A stretch of DNA of 64,000 bases from Bacillota bacterium (GCA_013178415.1 JABLXA010000004.1:62001-126000); one strand, 5' to 3'; counted from the stretch's first letter, positions 1 to 8,632 are shown. The notes: a model not told the origin generated them from the letters alone. Program-made: numbers and translations.

Positions 1-1
1 C

Positions 2-511
2 GATGGGTCGAAGGCCCTTAGGGCTGCTGTGAGGGCTGTATTTGGCAAAGCCGTAGTGCAGCGCTGCCAGGTGCACAAGAAGCGTAATGTACTCGATCAC
101 CTGCCTGAATCCGCCAAGGACTGGGTAGGTCGCAAGATCCAGAATGCATACATGGAACCAAACTATGCCATTGCCAAGCAGTCTCTGGAAGCTCTGGCTG
201 ACTAGTTGGAGGTGGAGTACCCTGGCGCTGCGAGCAGTCTCAGGGAGGGCTTGGAGGAGACGCTGGCGTCCACTAACCTGATTGAGTCGGCATTCTCCGT
301 GGCTGCGTCTAAGGCACACAACGTCAAGCGCTGGCAAAATGGCCAGCAGGCGTTGCAGTGGGTTGGGGCGGGGCTACTGGAGGCAGAGCGGAAATTCCAT
401 CGCATCCGTGGGTATAAGCTTCTGGGCATGCTTCAGGCTGCGATTCGCAAGGAGGTGGGAATGTCAGGGGAGATAGAGGTGCCAGTGGAGCCTGACGTCG
501 CTAGGACGTGA
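2..511 (+). pseudogene. IS256/Mutator-family transposase, C-terminal part, with in-frame amber stop
   Basis: The reading frame enters from the left edge and encodes the C-terminal part of a DDE transposase. It opens on DGS, which matches the second catalytic aspartate region of the IS256 family, followed by QRCQVHKKRNVL, the C-x2-H signature. Further on, STNLIESAF carries the third catalytic residue, a glutamate. A TAG stop at 203-205 interrupts the frame after LEALAD. The same frame continues at once to the normal end at 511, so a single CAG-to-TAG change is the simplest explanation. The element is probably inactive unless the stop is read through. Its right end lies somewhere in about 512-600, where it abuts the remains of a nuclease-like gene on the other strand. 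I could not place the terminal inverted repeat. Confidence 0.85.
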
Positions 512-807
512 AATAACGCGTCCGGGAGCGTCAGCGAAATTCTACGAAGAGTGGGACAAGCTCGGAGAGTCTTCCACAATTTGAACTTGTCCTTGTGAAA
601 GAAAATATAGTTCAACCCCCGGGCGGACTTGACCTGCACATCATAATGGGTGTTCTCGCCTTTTCGGATAACAAAATCAATCCCATGGTCATCCACCTCG
701 GCGGAATAGACATCAAAACCAAATAGAGTGAATTCCATCTTGGCATAATACTCGGCATATCGCCCCAATTGCAGATGATTCAATCGATCCCAGTCGTATT
801 TATTCAT
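433..807 (-). pseudogene. PD-(D/E)XK nuclease-like protein truncated by the insertion sequence
   Basis: The N-terminal part looks like a small restriction-endonuclease-fold protein. It has GRYAEYYAKMEF with a leading conserved helix, then HGIDFVIRK (the D of the PD motif) and YDVQVKSARG (the E/Q-x-K strand). The start at 807 follows AGGG six bases upstream; an ATG at 834 is an alternative. The last 25 or so residues are antisense to the transposase and do not look native, so the original C-terminus was probably lost when the IS256-type element landed. The substrate is unknown. The fold assignment rests on the motif pattern only, and a HEPN or other conserved hypothetical cannot be excluded. 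Confidence 0.5.
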
Positions 808-928
808 CTCGGACCCTACATGCAACCTCTCCATATCATTGGAATCAGATCATACCAGTAGCATCTTGTCGCAGCCAATATCTTTTGGTACCCCCATAAT
901 TAAGTCGGTGTCTTCAGCTTTTCATCTA

Positions 929-1144
929 TCATAGCCTAATCTGGTATGCATCTGCCCAGCGCGCAAGGTCTTCTTCACTTCGTGGCTCGAACTGAATGCT
1001 ATTATCGCCAGGATAGGGCTCCATATGAAGTGACCTTCCCCAGATGATATCTTCTGGGACCTTATCGGGAAAAGCCTTGCACTTGAGCTTACCTTTTTCT
1101 AGATGCTTACAGACTATGCAAATTGGAGCGCCACCTATTGTCAT
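929..1144 (-). CDS. Small cysteine-containing conserved hypothetical protein
   Basis: This is a 71-residue protein starting MTIGGAP, with a good ribosome site (GGGGAG) eight bases before the ATG. It has CIVCKH and LKCKAF in the first half, a likely Cys cluster. These are followed by FPDKVPEDIIWG and the PYPGDNSIQFEP segment, a pattern I recall from short conserved hypothetical proteins of anaerobes. No function is known to me. It starts 14 bases after the end of the gene at 1455-1159, so the two are probably cotranscribed. A longer reading frame extends upstream to 1255, but it lacks a ribosome site. Confidence 0.6.
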   Translation of the reverse strand: MTIGGAPICIVCKHLEKGKLKCKAFPDKVPEDIIWGRSLHMEPYPGDNSIQFEPRSEEDLARWADAYQIRL

Positions 1145-1158
1145 TAGGTTTCTCCCCT

Positions 1159-1455
1159 TTATGCCGGTGAGTTCAGCCTTTTTTGAGGCCATCGGGTCAA
1201 TGTCCATGAAAGATTGCAACAATCGTCTGCATGGGTTCCCTGCCCATCTATGCAAGGCATCTCCACCTGCCCGGACTCTCGGCCCATAAGACCTCTCACA
1301 AGGAAACGATATGCATCCAGGGCGATAAGGTGCGCTTCTTCAGCTGACACTTCCCGGCGGCTCCGAATCTCCGCCGTGAGGTGGCTAATAAGTGATTTCG
1401 CCTGCACTGAGGCTGCCTGACTATGGATGCGCTGGTAGAATACGGGGCGACCCAT
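1159..1455 (-). CDS. Hypothetical protein
   Basis: This 98-residue protein has no family I recognise. The start ATG at 1455 sits behind a strong GGAGGTG site, which supports a real gene. The protein is mostly helical and rich in Ala, Arg and Ser (AEIRSRREVSAEEAHLIAL), and ends in a Cys-containing tail. It lies just upstream of the small cysteine protein and may be its operon partner. It has no membrane segment and no signal peptide. Confidence 0.45.
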   Translation of the reverse strand: MGRPVFYQRIHSQAASVQAKSLISHLTAEIRSRREVSAEEAHLIALDAYRFLVRGLMGRESGQVEMPCIDGQGTHADDCCNLSWTLTRWPQKRLNSPA

Positions 1456-1557
1456 AGCTATCACCTCCGCATCCATTTGCCGTACATTACCGCATCCGTA
1501 TGTCTATTCCTTCTCATCACCCCATTTTCTACGTGTGCTACACCTACAGCGTTACTG

Positions 1558-2027
1558 CTACCAGCCAAATCTCACACCGAGCGAATTGAACGTCTTTCCT
1601 ATAGTCTTCCTGTGGCTGTCATATTCCATGGTTATCCAACGATAGCCAGTTACAGCCATAACAGCCCAATTCCTGGTCACACTATGGGCCAAACCCAGCC
1701 CAATTCTGTGTGATTTTGCGTATGTTACTTGTTCTGCTCCATCGGATGCAGCTCTGGCAGAAATAAACCCGATGCTACCCCATAAGAACACATCAAATGG
1801 ATGCTCTTTCTTGAGATAATATCTACTGCCTAGAGTAAAGGCAGTGGCAGATAGACCCGAGGAATTACCCTCATTCTGCCGATACTGGGCCTCGTAATTA
1901 AGACCAAGAACTACCCATTCTGACCTCTCCTTTTGACGAGCAGCTCTAGCCGTATCGTTGACCCTAACACAAACCTGGCAGATGCATCGGACTTACTGCC
2001 TACCACGATGCACAGAACTGGCCCCAT
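1558..2027 (-). pseudogene. Frameshifted outer-membrane-type beta-barrel protein remnant
   Basis: Read on the minus strand, the frame open from 1992 to 1558 encodes alternating hydrophobic and polar strands (WVVLGLNYEAQYRQNEG, RNWAVMAVTGYRWITMEY). It ends in SLGVRFGW, a C-terminal aromatic residue of the kind that closes bacterial outer-membrane barrels. It has no start codon before a GTG at 1791. A second frame, from an ATG at 2027 down to a TAG at 1913-1911, supplies matching upstream strands (ASARFVLGSTIRLEL). The two therefore join through a frameshift between 1992 and 1911. I read this as a decayed OmpA- or porin-like gene. If right, it implies an outer membrane in this lineage or transfer from a diderm. 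Confidence 0.5.
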
Positions 2028-2132
2028 GGATCTACATCCACTGGCATTGATTATAGCAGCTTCAGATCAAGCCTTTCTAAACAAACCTAAACTCTCGCCA
2101 ACGTTTCTCTCAACTTTCCATAGCTTCTATAG

Positions 2133-2348
2133 CGAGGGAATGTCTCTCCAGGGGAGACTACGGCATTGATCCGGCAGGCAGCATCGAGGCATTATGTGAT
2201 TCCAGGCAGCGCCCGCATAAATGTTGGGGAAAGGACAATTCAGTGCTATTTATCCATGTATAGGGAAGGAGGCTTTGAGGCGCTTATGCCTGTGCCGAGG
2301 GAGAATTTCCAAAGTCGACAAGGAAAATCAAAAATCTCTATAGACTAG
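2133..2348 (+). pseudogene. Remnant of a helix-turn-helix domain from an integrase-core transposase
   Basis: The open frame contains PGETTALIRQAASRHYVIPGS followed by ERTIQCYLSMYREGGFEAL. This matches the N-terminal helix-turn-helix of Mu/IS481-like transposases, which typically read S-x-TI-x-x-YL-x-x-YR-x-GGFEAL. A stop at 2130-2132 precedes it and the frame ends at 2348 before any DDE catalytic core. It is a fragment with no evidence of function. Confidence 0.55.
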
Positions 2349-2725
2349 GCTTTAGGCAAAAAATCCCCCTAATGCCCGTAGTTGCTGCATTTTTGCTCAA
2401 AGAGGAGGGGGACATCGGCTAGGAAGGCCTCCAGAAAAGTTAAAGGGGGATCGGAACAAAATCGGGACGAAATACGTTTTAAGTAAGATGGAGGGGAAGT
2501 AAAGGAGTAAGATGGAGGGGATGGTAAAACCAATGAGATTCAAGGCCTTCGTTATTTTGACCGCAAAAACTTCATCGTAACTCCTTCTGGCTTCATACTC
2601 TCTTCATAATCTCACTGTTACAATGGGAATTAAGACGGCACAGGCAGGCTGTGAATTTAGAACCACACATTGGCAGCAAGCCTGTGCTGTCAGGACGATA
2701 TGCTATATGAGGAGGTGTTCTCGAG

Positions 2726-3310
2726 ATGTTCTCTATGAAACGACTTATGGGCATCACCCTGGTGGCGGCGCTCTTCCTTGGGACCATGGGGATCGCATCC
2801 GCAGCACCCATCCCCAAACTACGTCCTGTCCCGAGATCTGCCCCGTTCCTTTCATCTGGGCCAACCGTAAACACTCTTCTTGGTTTTAACGGGACGCTCG
2901 AGCGGTTCGCCAGGTACCTGGGGCTTTCGGCTGAACAGCAGCAGAAGCTGCTCCAGCTCCAGCAGGATTTCATCGCAAAGACCCAGGACCTGCGGTTTGC
3001 GCTCCAGCAGAAGATGCTCGAACTCCGCCAGCTTTGGAGCCAGGATAAATTGGACGAGGCTGCCATCTCCCAGAAGTCAGGAGAGGTAGCAGGGCTCCGT
3101 GCGAGGCTTCTCGAGGAGAGGAAGGCCCAGCTAGACAAAGTAAAGCAAATCCTTACTCCAGAGCAGCAGAAAAAGCTCGATAAGCTCAATTCTGGGACCC
3201 AGGAGATCCGCCGGGGCTTCCGCAAGGGCGTTTTCGGCCGCTGGGGCGGAGCACACGGCGGTTTCCGCCCGGGAACGCGCCATTGGACCAGGGTTTGTCC
3301 CTGGATGTGA
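2726..3310 (+). CDS. Secreted Spy/CpxP-like protein with LTxxQ motifs
   Basis: A 194-residue protein with a cleavable signal peptide (MFSMKRLMG then a hydrophobic stretch ending IASAAP), preceded by a perfect AGGAGGTG site. The mature part is an amphipathic helical bundle with LSAEQQQKLLQLQ near residue 70 and ILTPEQQKKLDKL near residue 145. These are the two LTxxQ-type motifs of the Spy/CpxP/zinc-resistance-associated family. Family members act outside the cytoplasmic membrane as ATP-independent chaperones or metal-stress proteins. The C-terminus is Gly/Arg/Phe-rich and looks disordered. The gene stands alone and is followed by a strong terminator. The exact ligand or client cannot be told. 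Confidence 0.75.
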   Translation: MFSMKRLMGITLVAALFLGTMGIASAAPIPKLRPVPRSAPFLSSGPTVNTLLGFNGTLERFARYLGLSAEQQQKLLQLQQDFIAKTQDLRFALQQKMLELRQLWSQDKLDEAAISQKSGEVAGLRARLLEERKAQLDKVKQILTPEQQKKLDKLNSGTQEIRRGFRKGVFGRWGGAHGGFRPGTRHWTRVCPWM

Positions 3311-3450
3311 CACCGGCTTCCCGGGTAATACAGGTTCGGTCTGGTTAATGCCATTCTTCTCTCAGGCTCTTAGGGAGGCCCTAAGAGGCCCGTAGAGTAG
3401 ATAAAAAATTCCGCGGCTTATAAAAAGCTGAGGGAGTGGTCAGGTGAGGT

Positions 3451-3480
3451 GGCCATGGGGGGAAACCTCATGGCCTTTTT
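3451..3480 (+). terminator. Rho-independent terminator after the Spy-like gene
   Basis: GGCCATGggGGG pairs with CCTCATGGCC across a GAAA loop, and the stem is followed directly by a run of five T. It lies 140 bases after the stop of the Spy-like gene and before the toxin-antitoxin promoter. Confidence 0.8.
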
Positions 3481-3507
3481 ATTTATTAAGACAGCCATTA
3501 TCGATGC

Positions 3508-3536
3508 TTGAATATAGCCTGCGGCAGAGGTATACT
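3508..3536 (+). promoter_or_regulatory. Sigma-A promoter of the AbrB/VapC pair
   Basis: TTGAAT (3508-3513) and TATACT (3531-3536) are separated by 17 bp and lie 31 bp before the antitoxin start. Confidence 0.65.
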
Positions 3537-3567
3537 TTAAGTAGGAACATCTTACAGGAGGTATACC

Positions 3568-3840
3568 ATGACTTACGAGATCACGCGCGTAACAAGCAAA
3601 GGGCAGATGACGATCCCGGTTGAAATCCGACGTGCGCTCGGTATCCGCAAGGGCGATCCCCTTGTGGTGACCCTTGAAGGAAACGAGATTCGCCTACGGA
3701 AGATTGAAGCCTTTCGCCCGCTGGATGACGCCGATCCAATCTGGAAACTGATCGGAGCCGGGAAAAGTGGGGATAGTGATGTCTCGGAGAGGCATAATCA
3801 CTATCTCGCCGCGGAGGAGATTAAGCAGTGGAACGCGTGA
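3568..3840 (+). CDS. vapB: AbrB/SpoVT-fold antitoxin (VapB-type)
   Basis: A 90-residue protein whose first 45 residues are a swapped-hairpin AbrB domain (ITRVTSKGQMTIPVEIRRAL, then GIRKGDPL and a short strand). This is the DNA-binding and autoregulatory half of many type II antitoxins. The remaining residues are acidic and probably wrap around the toxin. The start has AGGAGGT seven bases upstream. It overlaps the downstream PIN-domain gene by 13 bp, the usual arrangement for a translationally coupled toxin-antitoxin pair. Confidence 0.88.
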   Translation: MTYEITRVTSKGQMTIPVEIRRALGIRKGDPLVVTLEGNEIRLRKIEAFRPLDDADPIWKLIGAGKSGDSDVSERHNHYLAAEEIKQWNA

Positions 3841-4223
3841 TGGTCGATACGAGCGCGGTCTATGCTCTCCTCGACCGCTCCGATGCTAACCATAACAGGG
3901 CTGTTATGCTGCTGAAGAATATGAGGGTCGCCGGCTGCAATGTTCTCCTGACCAATTTCATCGTCGCCGAGGCGCACGCCCTGATTCTGGCAAAGCTCGG
4001 ACACGGCCTAGCGCGGTCATGGCTCAAAGGATTATGTTGGCCTGTAGAAAGAGTGACGGCGGAGGACGAGGAGCGGGCAAGGGAAATCATTTATACCTAC
4101 GAAGACAAAACCTTTTCTTACACGGATGCAACGACCTTCGCTGTAATGGAGCGAATGGAGATCAAGAGGGCCTTTGCTTTTGACAAGCATTTCGCCCAGT
4201 TTGGGTTCTCCCTGTATTCGTAG
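3828..4223 (+). CDS. vapC: PIN-domain ribonuclease toxin (VapC-type)
   Basis: A 131-residue PIN-domain protein. It has MVDTSAVYALLD (first acidic residue), NFIVAEAH (second), and FSYTDATTFAVM with the third and fourth metal-binding aspartate positions, so the active site looks complete. VapC toxins cleave tRNA or rRNA and are held in check by the antitoxin encoded just upstream. I chose the GTG at 3828 because GGAGGAG ends eight bases before it; an ATG at 3840, overlapping the antitoxin stop, is the alternative. Confidence 0.88.
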   Translation: MERVMVDTSAVYALLDRSDANHNRAVMLLKNMRVAGCNVLLTNFIVAEAHALILAKLGHGLARSWLKGLCWPVERVTAEDEERAREIIYTYEDKTFSYTDATTFAVMERMEIKRAFAFDKHFAQFGFSLYS

Positions 4224-4277
4224 TTTCTTGACCGAAACCCGGCCGCCACCCCCTTTTAGTTTCGCGACAAAACCCCC

Positions 4278-4510
4278 TATAATATACCATTCGGAGAGGA
4301 GGGAACTCATAAAACCGCAGGGGCTTCGAGAAGCCCTGCAGAACGAAAGGCCGGGCGGAACTATTACCCGACCTCTTTCGTGGCCTTGCAGGGGAAATAT
4401 GAGGCTCTGAGTAACCCAAGCGATGGATAACGTAAAAAAGCGATTCTTCGCGTGTTCAACATGACTTACAGGAAACCAAAGGCGAAAGCCCCGGAACAAA
4501 TTCCGGGGAG
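4278..4510 (+). promoter_or_regulatory. Possible structured leader RNA with several hairpins
   Basis: A TATAAT at about 4278 is followed by roughly 230 bases that fold locally into several hairpins before the truncated membrane gene. GCAGGG.CTTC pairs with GAAGCCCTGC near 4313-4336. ACGAAAG pairs with CTTTCGT around 4343-4381, with an inner CGGG/CCCG stem. GGC-GAAA-GCC lies at 4481-4490, and CCCCGGAA-CAAA-TTCCGGGG at 4489-4508. The -35 match is poor. I do not recognise a known riboswitch class. Confidence 0.35.
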
Positions 4511-4555
4511 GATGTCGACAACTCCTTGGTCCAATCATCAGAGAGGGGAATACGC

Positions 4556-4990
4556 ATGCTCTATGTAATCGTCTTTATGAGTGGTGCGGTTTTGATGTCT
4601 TTGGAAATGATCGGGAGCAGGCTTCTAGCCCCTACTTTCGGCACATCCATTTATGTATGGGGTGCCCTGATCACCGTCGTCATGACAGCCCTTACGCTTG
4701 GCTATTATCTGGGGGGAAAAGCTGCCGACCGGCGACCAGACTCTCGAGCCATGGTACTGATCCTAGGCGTTGCCGGGTTATTAGTAGGATTCCTCCCATT
4801 CTGGTACATCCCAGTTAGCTACTCCCTTGCGATGCTTGGACCGCGCAGCGGCTCGCTTGTGGCTGCGTTCGCCTTCTTCTTTTCTCCATTGCGGCGGACC
4901 AATAGAGTGCTGCCATGCTGTCTGGAGAAAGCACATAATCACTTTGGTCGGCGTCCTATTTGTTGGGAAGGATTGATCAGTGGATCTTAA
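4556..4990 (+). pseudogene. Truncated spermidine-synthase-like membrane protein
   Basis: The first 110 residues match the membrane part of fused MFS/spermidine synthase-like proteins: MLYVIVFMSGAVLMSLEM, GSRLLAPTFGTSIYVWGAL, and TLGYYLGGKAADRRP. Three to four transmembrane helices can be seen. After FAFFFSP the frame becomes Arg/Cys-rich and unlike the family, then stops. The rest of the membrane domain and the whole SAM-binding methyltransferase-fold domain are missing. The start at 4556 has GAGAGGGG seven bases upstream. This is a 3' truncation, probably by deletion or rearrangement into the following degenerate DNA. Confidence 0.7.
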
Positions 4991-6325
4991 CTGAGTGTGG
5001 CTTTTGCCGCCAGTGAATCCAATTTCCTCGCATCCTCAAGGCGCAGATGATACCGGAAAAAGCGATGAGAATTCCCTATTCGGTATAAGGGTGATAGGCT
5101 TGAAGGCATGATATATCAATGCATGCACTCTCTCCTCGCGGCACACTACAGAAGGGTTCCCACATACTGAAATGACGAGCTTTGGACGTATAGTAAGAGC
5201 TTTACTCCAATCGATGGGTTTTGTGAGAAAATCGTCTAATTAGCCCTACCCTACCATATTGAATTGCTTTGGTCGTGGTCAGAAGGCTATCCGAATCGAA
5301 TTCATTTCCTTCCTCTTATCGAGGGCCCATCATGGTTATCGAGGTAGCCGATCACGGACTGGTACTGACGGACGTATGGACCTTCCACCTCAAAGGCACA
5401 CTCGCCCTCTCGTCCCTCGGGTCCATGCCATATGGCATAATCGCCCGGGCCGGACACGTCGGGCTCACGCCAAGGCTTCATAGACAACTCTCCCTTCTCT
5501 TCGAATCGTTTTGATGCAGGCTCTCTCATGCCGCATGGGGCAAGACATAAACTGTGACAAGATTGAGGCCTATGTAGCTTCTTATATGCAAGGGGTGGGG
5601 CTCCGAGAGAATATTGGAAATAAGGCTGGATTACGTAGGGCCCCAGAGAAAAATCTGCTATTCTGTGGGGTATTAAGCGCAATCTCACATGTTTTTAAGG
5701 CATGCCAGACCAAGATAGGTTTATATCGTCGTGAGCCATAGCGGTGAGCTGGACGACAACATGTCAAAGATGCTTAATAAGGAGAACTTCGGCAGGAGGA
5801 GGAACATCGAATTGCCATGTATGAGGACCTTCTTGAGCGAGGTAGGATAGCAATAAAAATCCCGGGTACATCTATTATCCTTAAGGAGGCGGTACATTTG
5901 GCCAGAGCGGTTTCTGGAGTGTCTTGAAGTCCCAATTTTGGTAGGGTTGATGTATGGCGTAAAAGCCATTTATCTACCGGGGAAGATTTTGAGTGGATCA
6001 TCAAAGATAGCCCAGATGGTAGATAATCACCCTATTGATGGGTTGGGTTTTGCTAATCATTTGCTAATGTACTATCTGAAATGACCTATCACGCGACGGA
6101 CAGATTAACATAGCGTACTGCTTAAAATGCAGCTAGTAGTAAACTCGAAAACTCGGCTCGTTCAATTTACATTTATCTGTAAAAGAGGCTATAAAGTGAT
6201 TGTAAAACTGATTGATTAAGTTGTTGATGATCTATTTCTACAGGGAGGCTCAAAATCCTTCTTCTTGGATGATAAAAACCGAGAAATATATGTGGCGACT
6301 ACATTATCTCCACTAAAAGCACGGG
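4991..6325. other. Degenerate DNA with short coding remnants, no intact gene seen
   Basis: I find no gene of recognisable family here. Three stretches look like worn coding sequence. On the minus strand 5481-5302 encodes a 59-residue frame with a plausible GGGAGA site. On the plus strand about 5785-5927 reads ELRQEEEHRIAMYEDLL and continues in a conserved-looking way before a stop. About 6220-6350 reads SKSFFLDDKNREIYVATT in a frame with an upstream stop. None can be tied to a function. Confidence 0.4.
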
Positions 6326-6877
6326 TGACAAGCTCTTGGCCAGATCTCTAAGGTGGGTGGCGAGTTATTGGTCATCCCAAACCGCTGGTGACGAGTTTTC
6401 GGTCACCCTAGACCGATGGTGGCGAGTCTCTGGGCAGGTTGCGCGCGGAAGTGACTGAGAATTCGTCAGCTTAGACCGAGGGTGACGAGACTGTAGGCAG
6501 GTCCCGCACGGAAGTGGCTAAAAATCCGTCAGCTTCCCCGCCAAGGTGGCGACATTCCCGTCAGGTTGGGATGATTTTGGAAAAGTCTGGGTCTATCTCA
6601 TCTTGAGCTAGCTAGAATTTAGGCAGGTTTTTCTCAAAGGTGGCCAAGATTTCGTCGGCCTCTGGTCCGTGCCGGCAGATTTCTCGCCACCTTGCCCTCA
6701 AATTGGAAGATTATAGGTTATGATTATCCATAATAAGGGATTTTGTAGCATATATTGGCCTGGAGTGGCGAGATTTTGGCCAGTTTGGACGCGGAAGTGG
6801 CTGGAATTTCGGCAGCATCTGCTCTCAAGTGCGAAAATCCTACCAGGCTCTACTCTCCGATGGCCAGAACCTAGGAG
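6326..6877. repeat. Array A: 18 helically phased TGRC-N9-GYCA dyads
   Basis: A 17-bp dyad (four bases, nine-base spacer, four bases) recurs with left halves at 6326, 6358, 6389, 6420, 6452, 6483, 6515, 6547, 6578, 6609, 6641, 6673, 6704, 6734, 6766, 6798, 6830 and 6861. Steps are 31 or 32 bp with one of 30, averaging 31.5 bp. Clear examples are TGAC-GAGTTTTCG-GTCA at 6389 and TGGC-GAGATTTTG-GCCA at 6766. The units at 6704 and 6734 are AT-rich and atypical, and the same two units are atypical in arrays B and C. The unit at 6830 has lost one spacer base. The region has stops in all frames, and a non-integral codon period rules out protein repeats. Confidence 0.85.
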
Positions 6878-7088
6878 ATTGCTCGAAAACTCTGACGACC
6901 TCTATATATTGTGGGATATAGCTTCTTTGGTAGGGTTTCCGAGCAGATTCCTAGGTCTGGGTTAATAAAACGCCAATTGTTCGGTCTGCCTCGCCTGCTT
7001 GGGCTGCCAGATTTTAGCACAGGTATATATGCGACAAAGGCCCTTGCAGACAGCGGGCCCGGAGAATGGTTAGCTGGGGGGCGCTACC

Positions 7089-7613
7089 TTGCTGATGCGC
7101 ATCGCAGACTTTTTCCTGACTATCCCGAGCCTTCCACTCATGATAGTGCTTGCAGCCTATGTGAGAGTGGATAGCGCCCCCACCATGGCCTTGATTCTGA
7201 GCATAACGGCATGGGCAGGACTTTCAAGGGCGATCCGCGCACAGGTGCTTTCTCTGAAAGAAAGGGAATTCATAGAAGCCGCCAAGGTCCTGGGGCTGCG
7301 CAAGAGCCACATTATATTCAGGGAACTCTTGCCCAATATGGGTTCATATATAGCCACCAACGCCATACTTGCCTTTACGGGGGCCATGTATGCCCAAGTG
7401 GGGCTGTTTTTCCTGGGTGTGGTGCCATTTTCTTCTCTCAATTGGGGAGTCATGCTGAATTTCGCCGTATCTCAGGGCGGGGCCCTGTACACATTGAGGA
7501 GCGTACATTACCTGCTGGCGCCAATTGTATGTATCGTCCTTTTGCAGACCGGTGCCGTCCTTTTCGCCCGGGCAATGGAGATATTATTCAACCCGCGTCT
7601 TAGGGTTCGATGA
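7089..7613 (+). pseudogene. Oligopeptide-type ABC transporter permease, N-terminally truncated
   Basis: The 174-residue frame is the C-terminal two thirds of a DppC/OppC-like permease. It has MRIADFFLTIPSLPLMIV, the cytoplasmic EAA loop (EAAKVLGLRKSHIIFRELLPN), GAMYAQVGLFFLG, and the final helix ending LFNPRLRVR. The family normally runs to about 280 residues with an N-terminal helix and extended region. Those are missing, and an in-frame TAG at 7071-7073 closes the frame upstream. The break lies about 200 bp downstream of array A. The stop overlaps the start region of the ATPase gene that follows, so the remainder of a five-gene operon is left without its binding protein, first permease and part of this one. 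Confidence 0.75.
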
Positions 7614-7648
7614 CGTGGGGGAATCCGACGATATGGAGGTTCGGGCCT

Positions 7649-8632
7649 ATGGCTAAGAAAGATGTCGTTCTTCAGGTTAAGGATCTAACGCTGGCATATA
7701 TGACTCCGAGGGGGGCTCTCCGCGCTGTTGATCATGTCGCCGTTGATGTTTATTCCGGGGAGGTCCTGGGGATCGTAGGCGAGAGTGGGTGCGGGAAATC
7801 ATCGCTGGCTTTTGCGCTGATAAAGCTGCTGCCTTCCTCGGCCCGAATTGAATCAGGGCAGATATTCTATGGCGGCAAGGACATCATCTCCGGGATGGAC
7901 GGCCCATCTCTGCGAAAATTCCGGTGGCAGGAGATTTCAATGGTGTTTCAATCGGCACTGAACACCCTCAATCCTGTTATGAGAATAGGGGAGCAGATAC
8001 AGGACGTGGTCCAGGCGCACCTTCGCCTTTCCCAGGCCGAAATATATGATAAGGCCGCTCGTCTTCTGGAATGGGTATATTTGAATCCTACCAGAGTCTG
8101 GAGGGCATATCCTCATGAATTGAGCGGTGGGATGCGGCAGAGGGTTGCCATAGCTCTCAGCCTGATACTGGATCCCAAAGTGGTAGTCCTGGATGAACCT
8201 ACCACGGCTCTCGATGTGATCAGCCAGGAGATCATCCTCAGGATTCTCACCAGGATTCACCGTGAGATGAACATCTCCATGATATTCATCACCCATGATC
8301 TTTCTTTGGTTGCGCGAGTAGCGGAGAGGGTCGCAGTGATGTATGCGGGAAAGATAGTGGAGATAGGGACCTCAGAGGAGGTATTCTATTCCCCCAGGCA
8401 CCCTTATACAATGGGCCTCTTGAAAGCGATACCTTCTACAGTAGGCGATCTCCGCAAACTTGAACCTATTCCAGGCTCACTCCCGGATCTCATCGAACCG
8501 CCCCCGGGTTGTCGTTTCAGGCCTCGATGCAATTTCGCCACGAAAGCCTGTAAGAAAGGCGAGCCAGAACTGATTCGTATAAATGAATCACATCAAATAG
8601 CATGTTTCAACTGGAAGGGAGCGGGACGCTGA
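7649..8632 (+). CDS. Oligopeptide-type ABC transporter ATP-binding protein (OppD/DppD-like)
   Basis: ATPase subunit of a peptide/nickel/opine ABC importer. Walker A (GESGCGKSS) is near residue 44, the Q-loop at MVFQ, the signature LSGGMRQR near 155, Walker B VVVLDEPTTALD, and the switch histidine in FITHDLS. The C-terminal OppD-type domain with PPPGCRFRPRCNFA supplies the cysteines that bind an Fe-S cluster in several relatives. The ATG at 7649 follows GGAGG by nine bases; an ATG at 7610 overlapping the permease stop is less likely. The ligand cannot be inferred because the binding-protein gene is absent from the window. Confidence 0.9.
   Translation: MAKKDVVLQVKDLTLAYMTPRGALRAVDHVAVDVYSGEVLGIVGESGCGKSSLAFALIKLLPSSARIESGQIFYGGKDIISGMDGPSLRKFRWQEISMVFQSALNTLNPVMRIGEQIQDVVQAHLRLSQAEIYDKAARLLEWVYLNPTRVWRAYPHELSGGMRQRVAIALSLILDPKVVVLDEPTTALDVISQEIILRILTRIHREMNISMIFITHDLSLVARVAERVAVMYAGKIVEIGTSEEVFYSPRHPYTMGLLKAIPSTVGDLRKLEPIPGSLPDLIEPPPGCRFRPRCNFATKACKKGEPELIRINESHQIACFNWKGAGR

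Noticed and set aside
2593-3354. Long antisense reading frame over the Spy-like gene
   Set aside because: It has no family similarity, an odd Ser/Arg/Cys composition, and lies opposite a gene with a signal peptide, a ribosome site and clear family motifs.
3801-4004. Small minus-strand gene inside the toxin-antitoxin pair
   Set aside because: It is fully antisense to the antitoxin and PIN-domain genes and has no ribosome site.
6326-6877. CRISPR array
   Set aside because: Units diverge from each other, only short half-sites are conserved, there are no unique spacers between identical repeats, and no cas gene is near.
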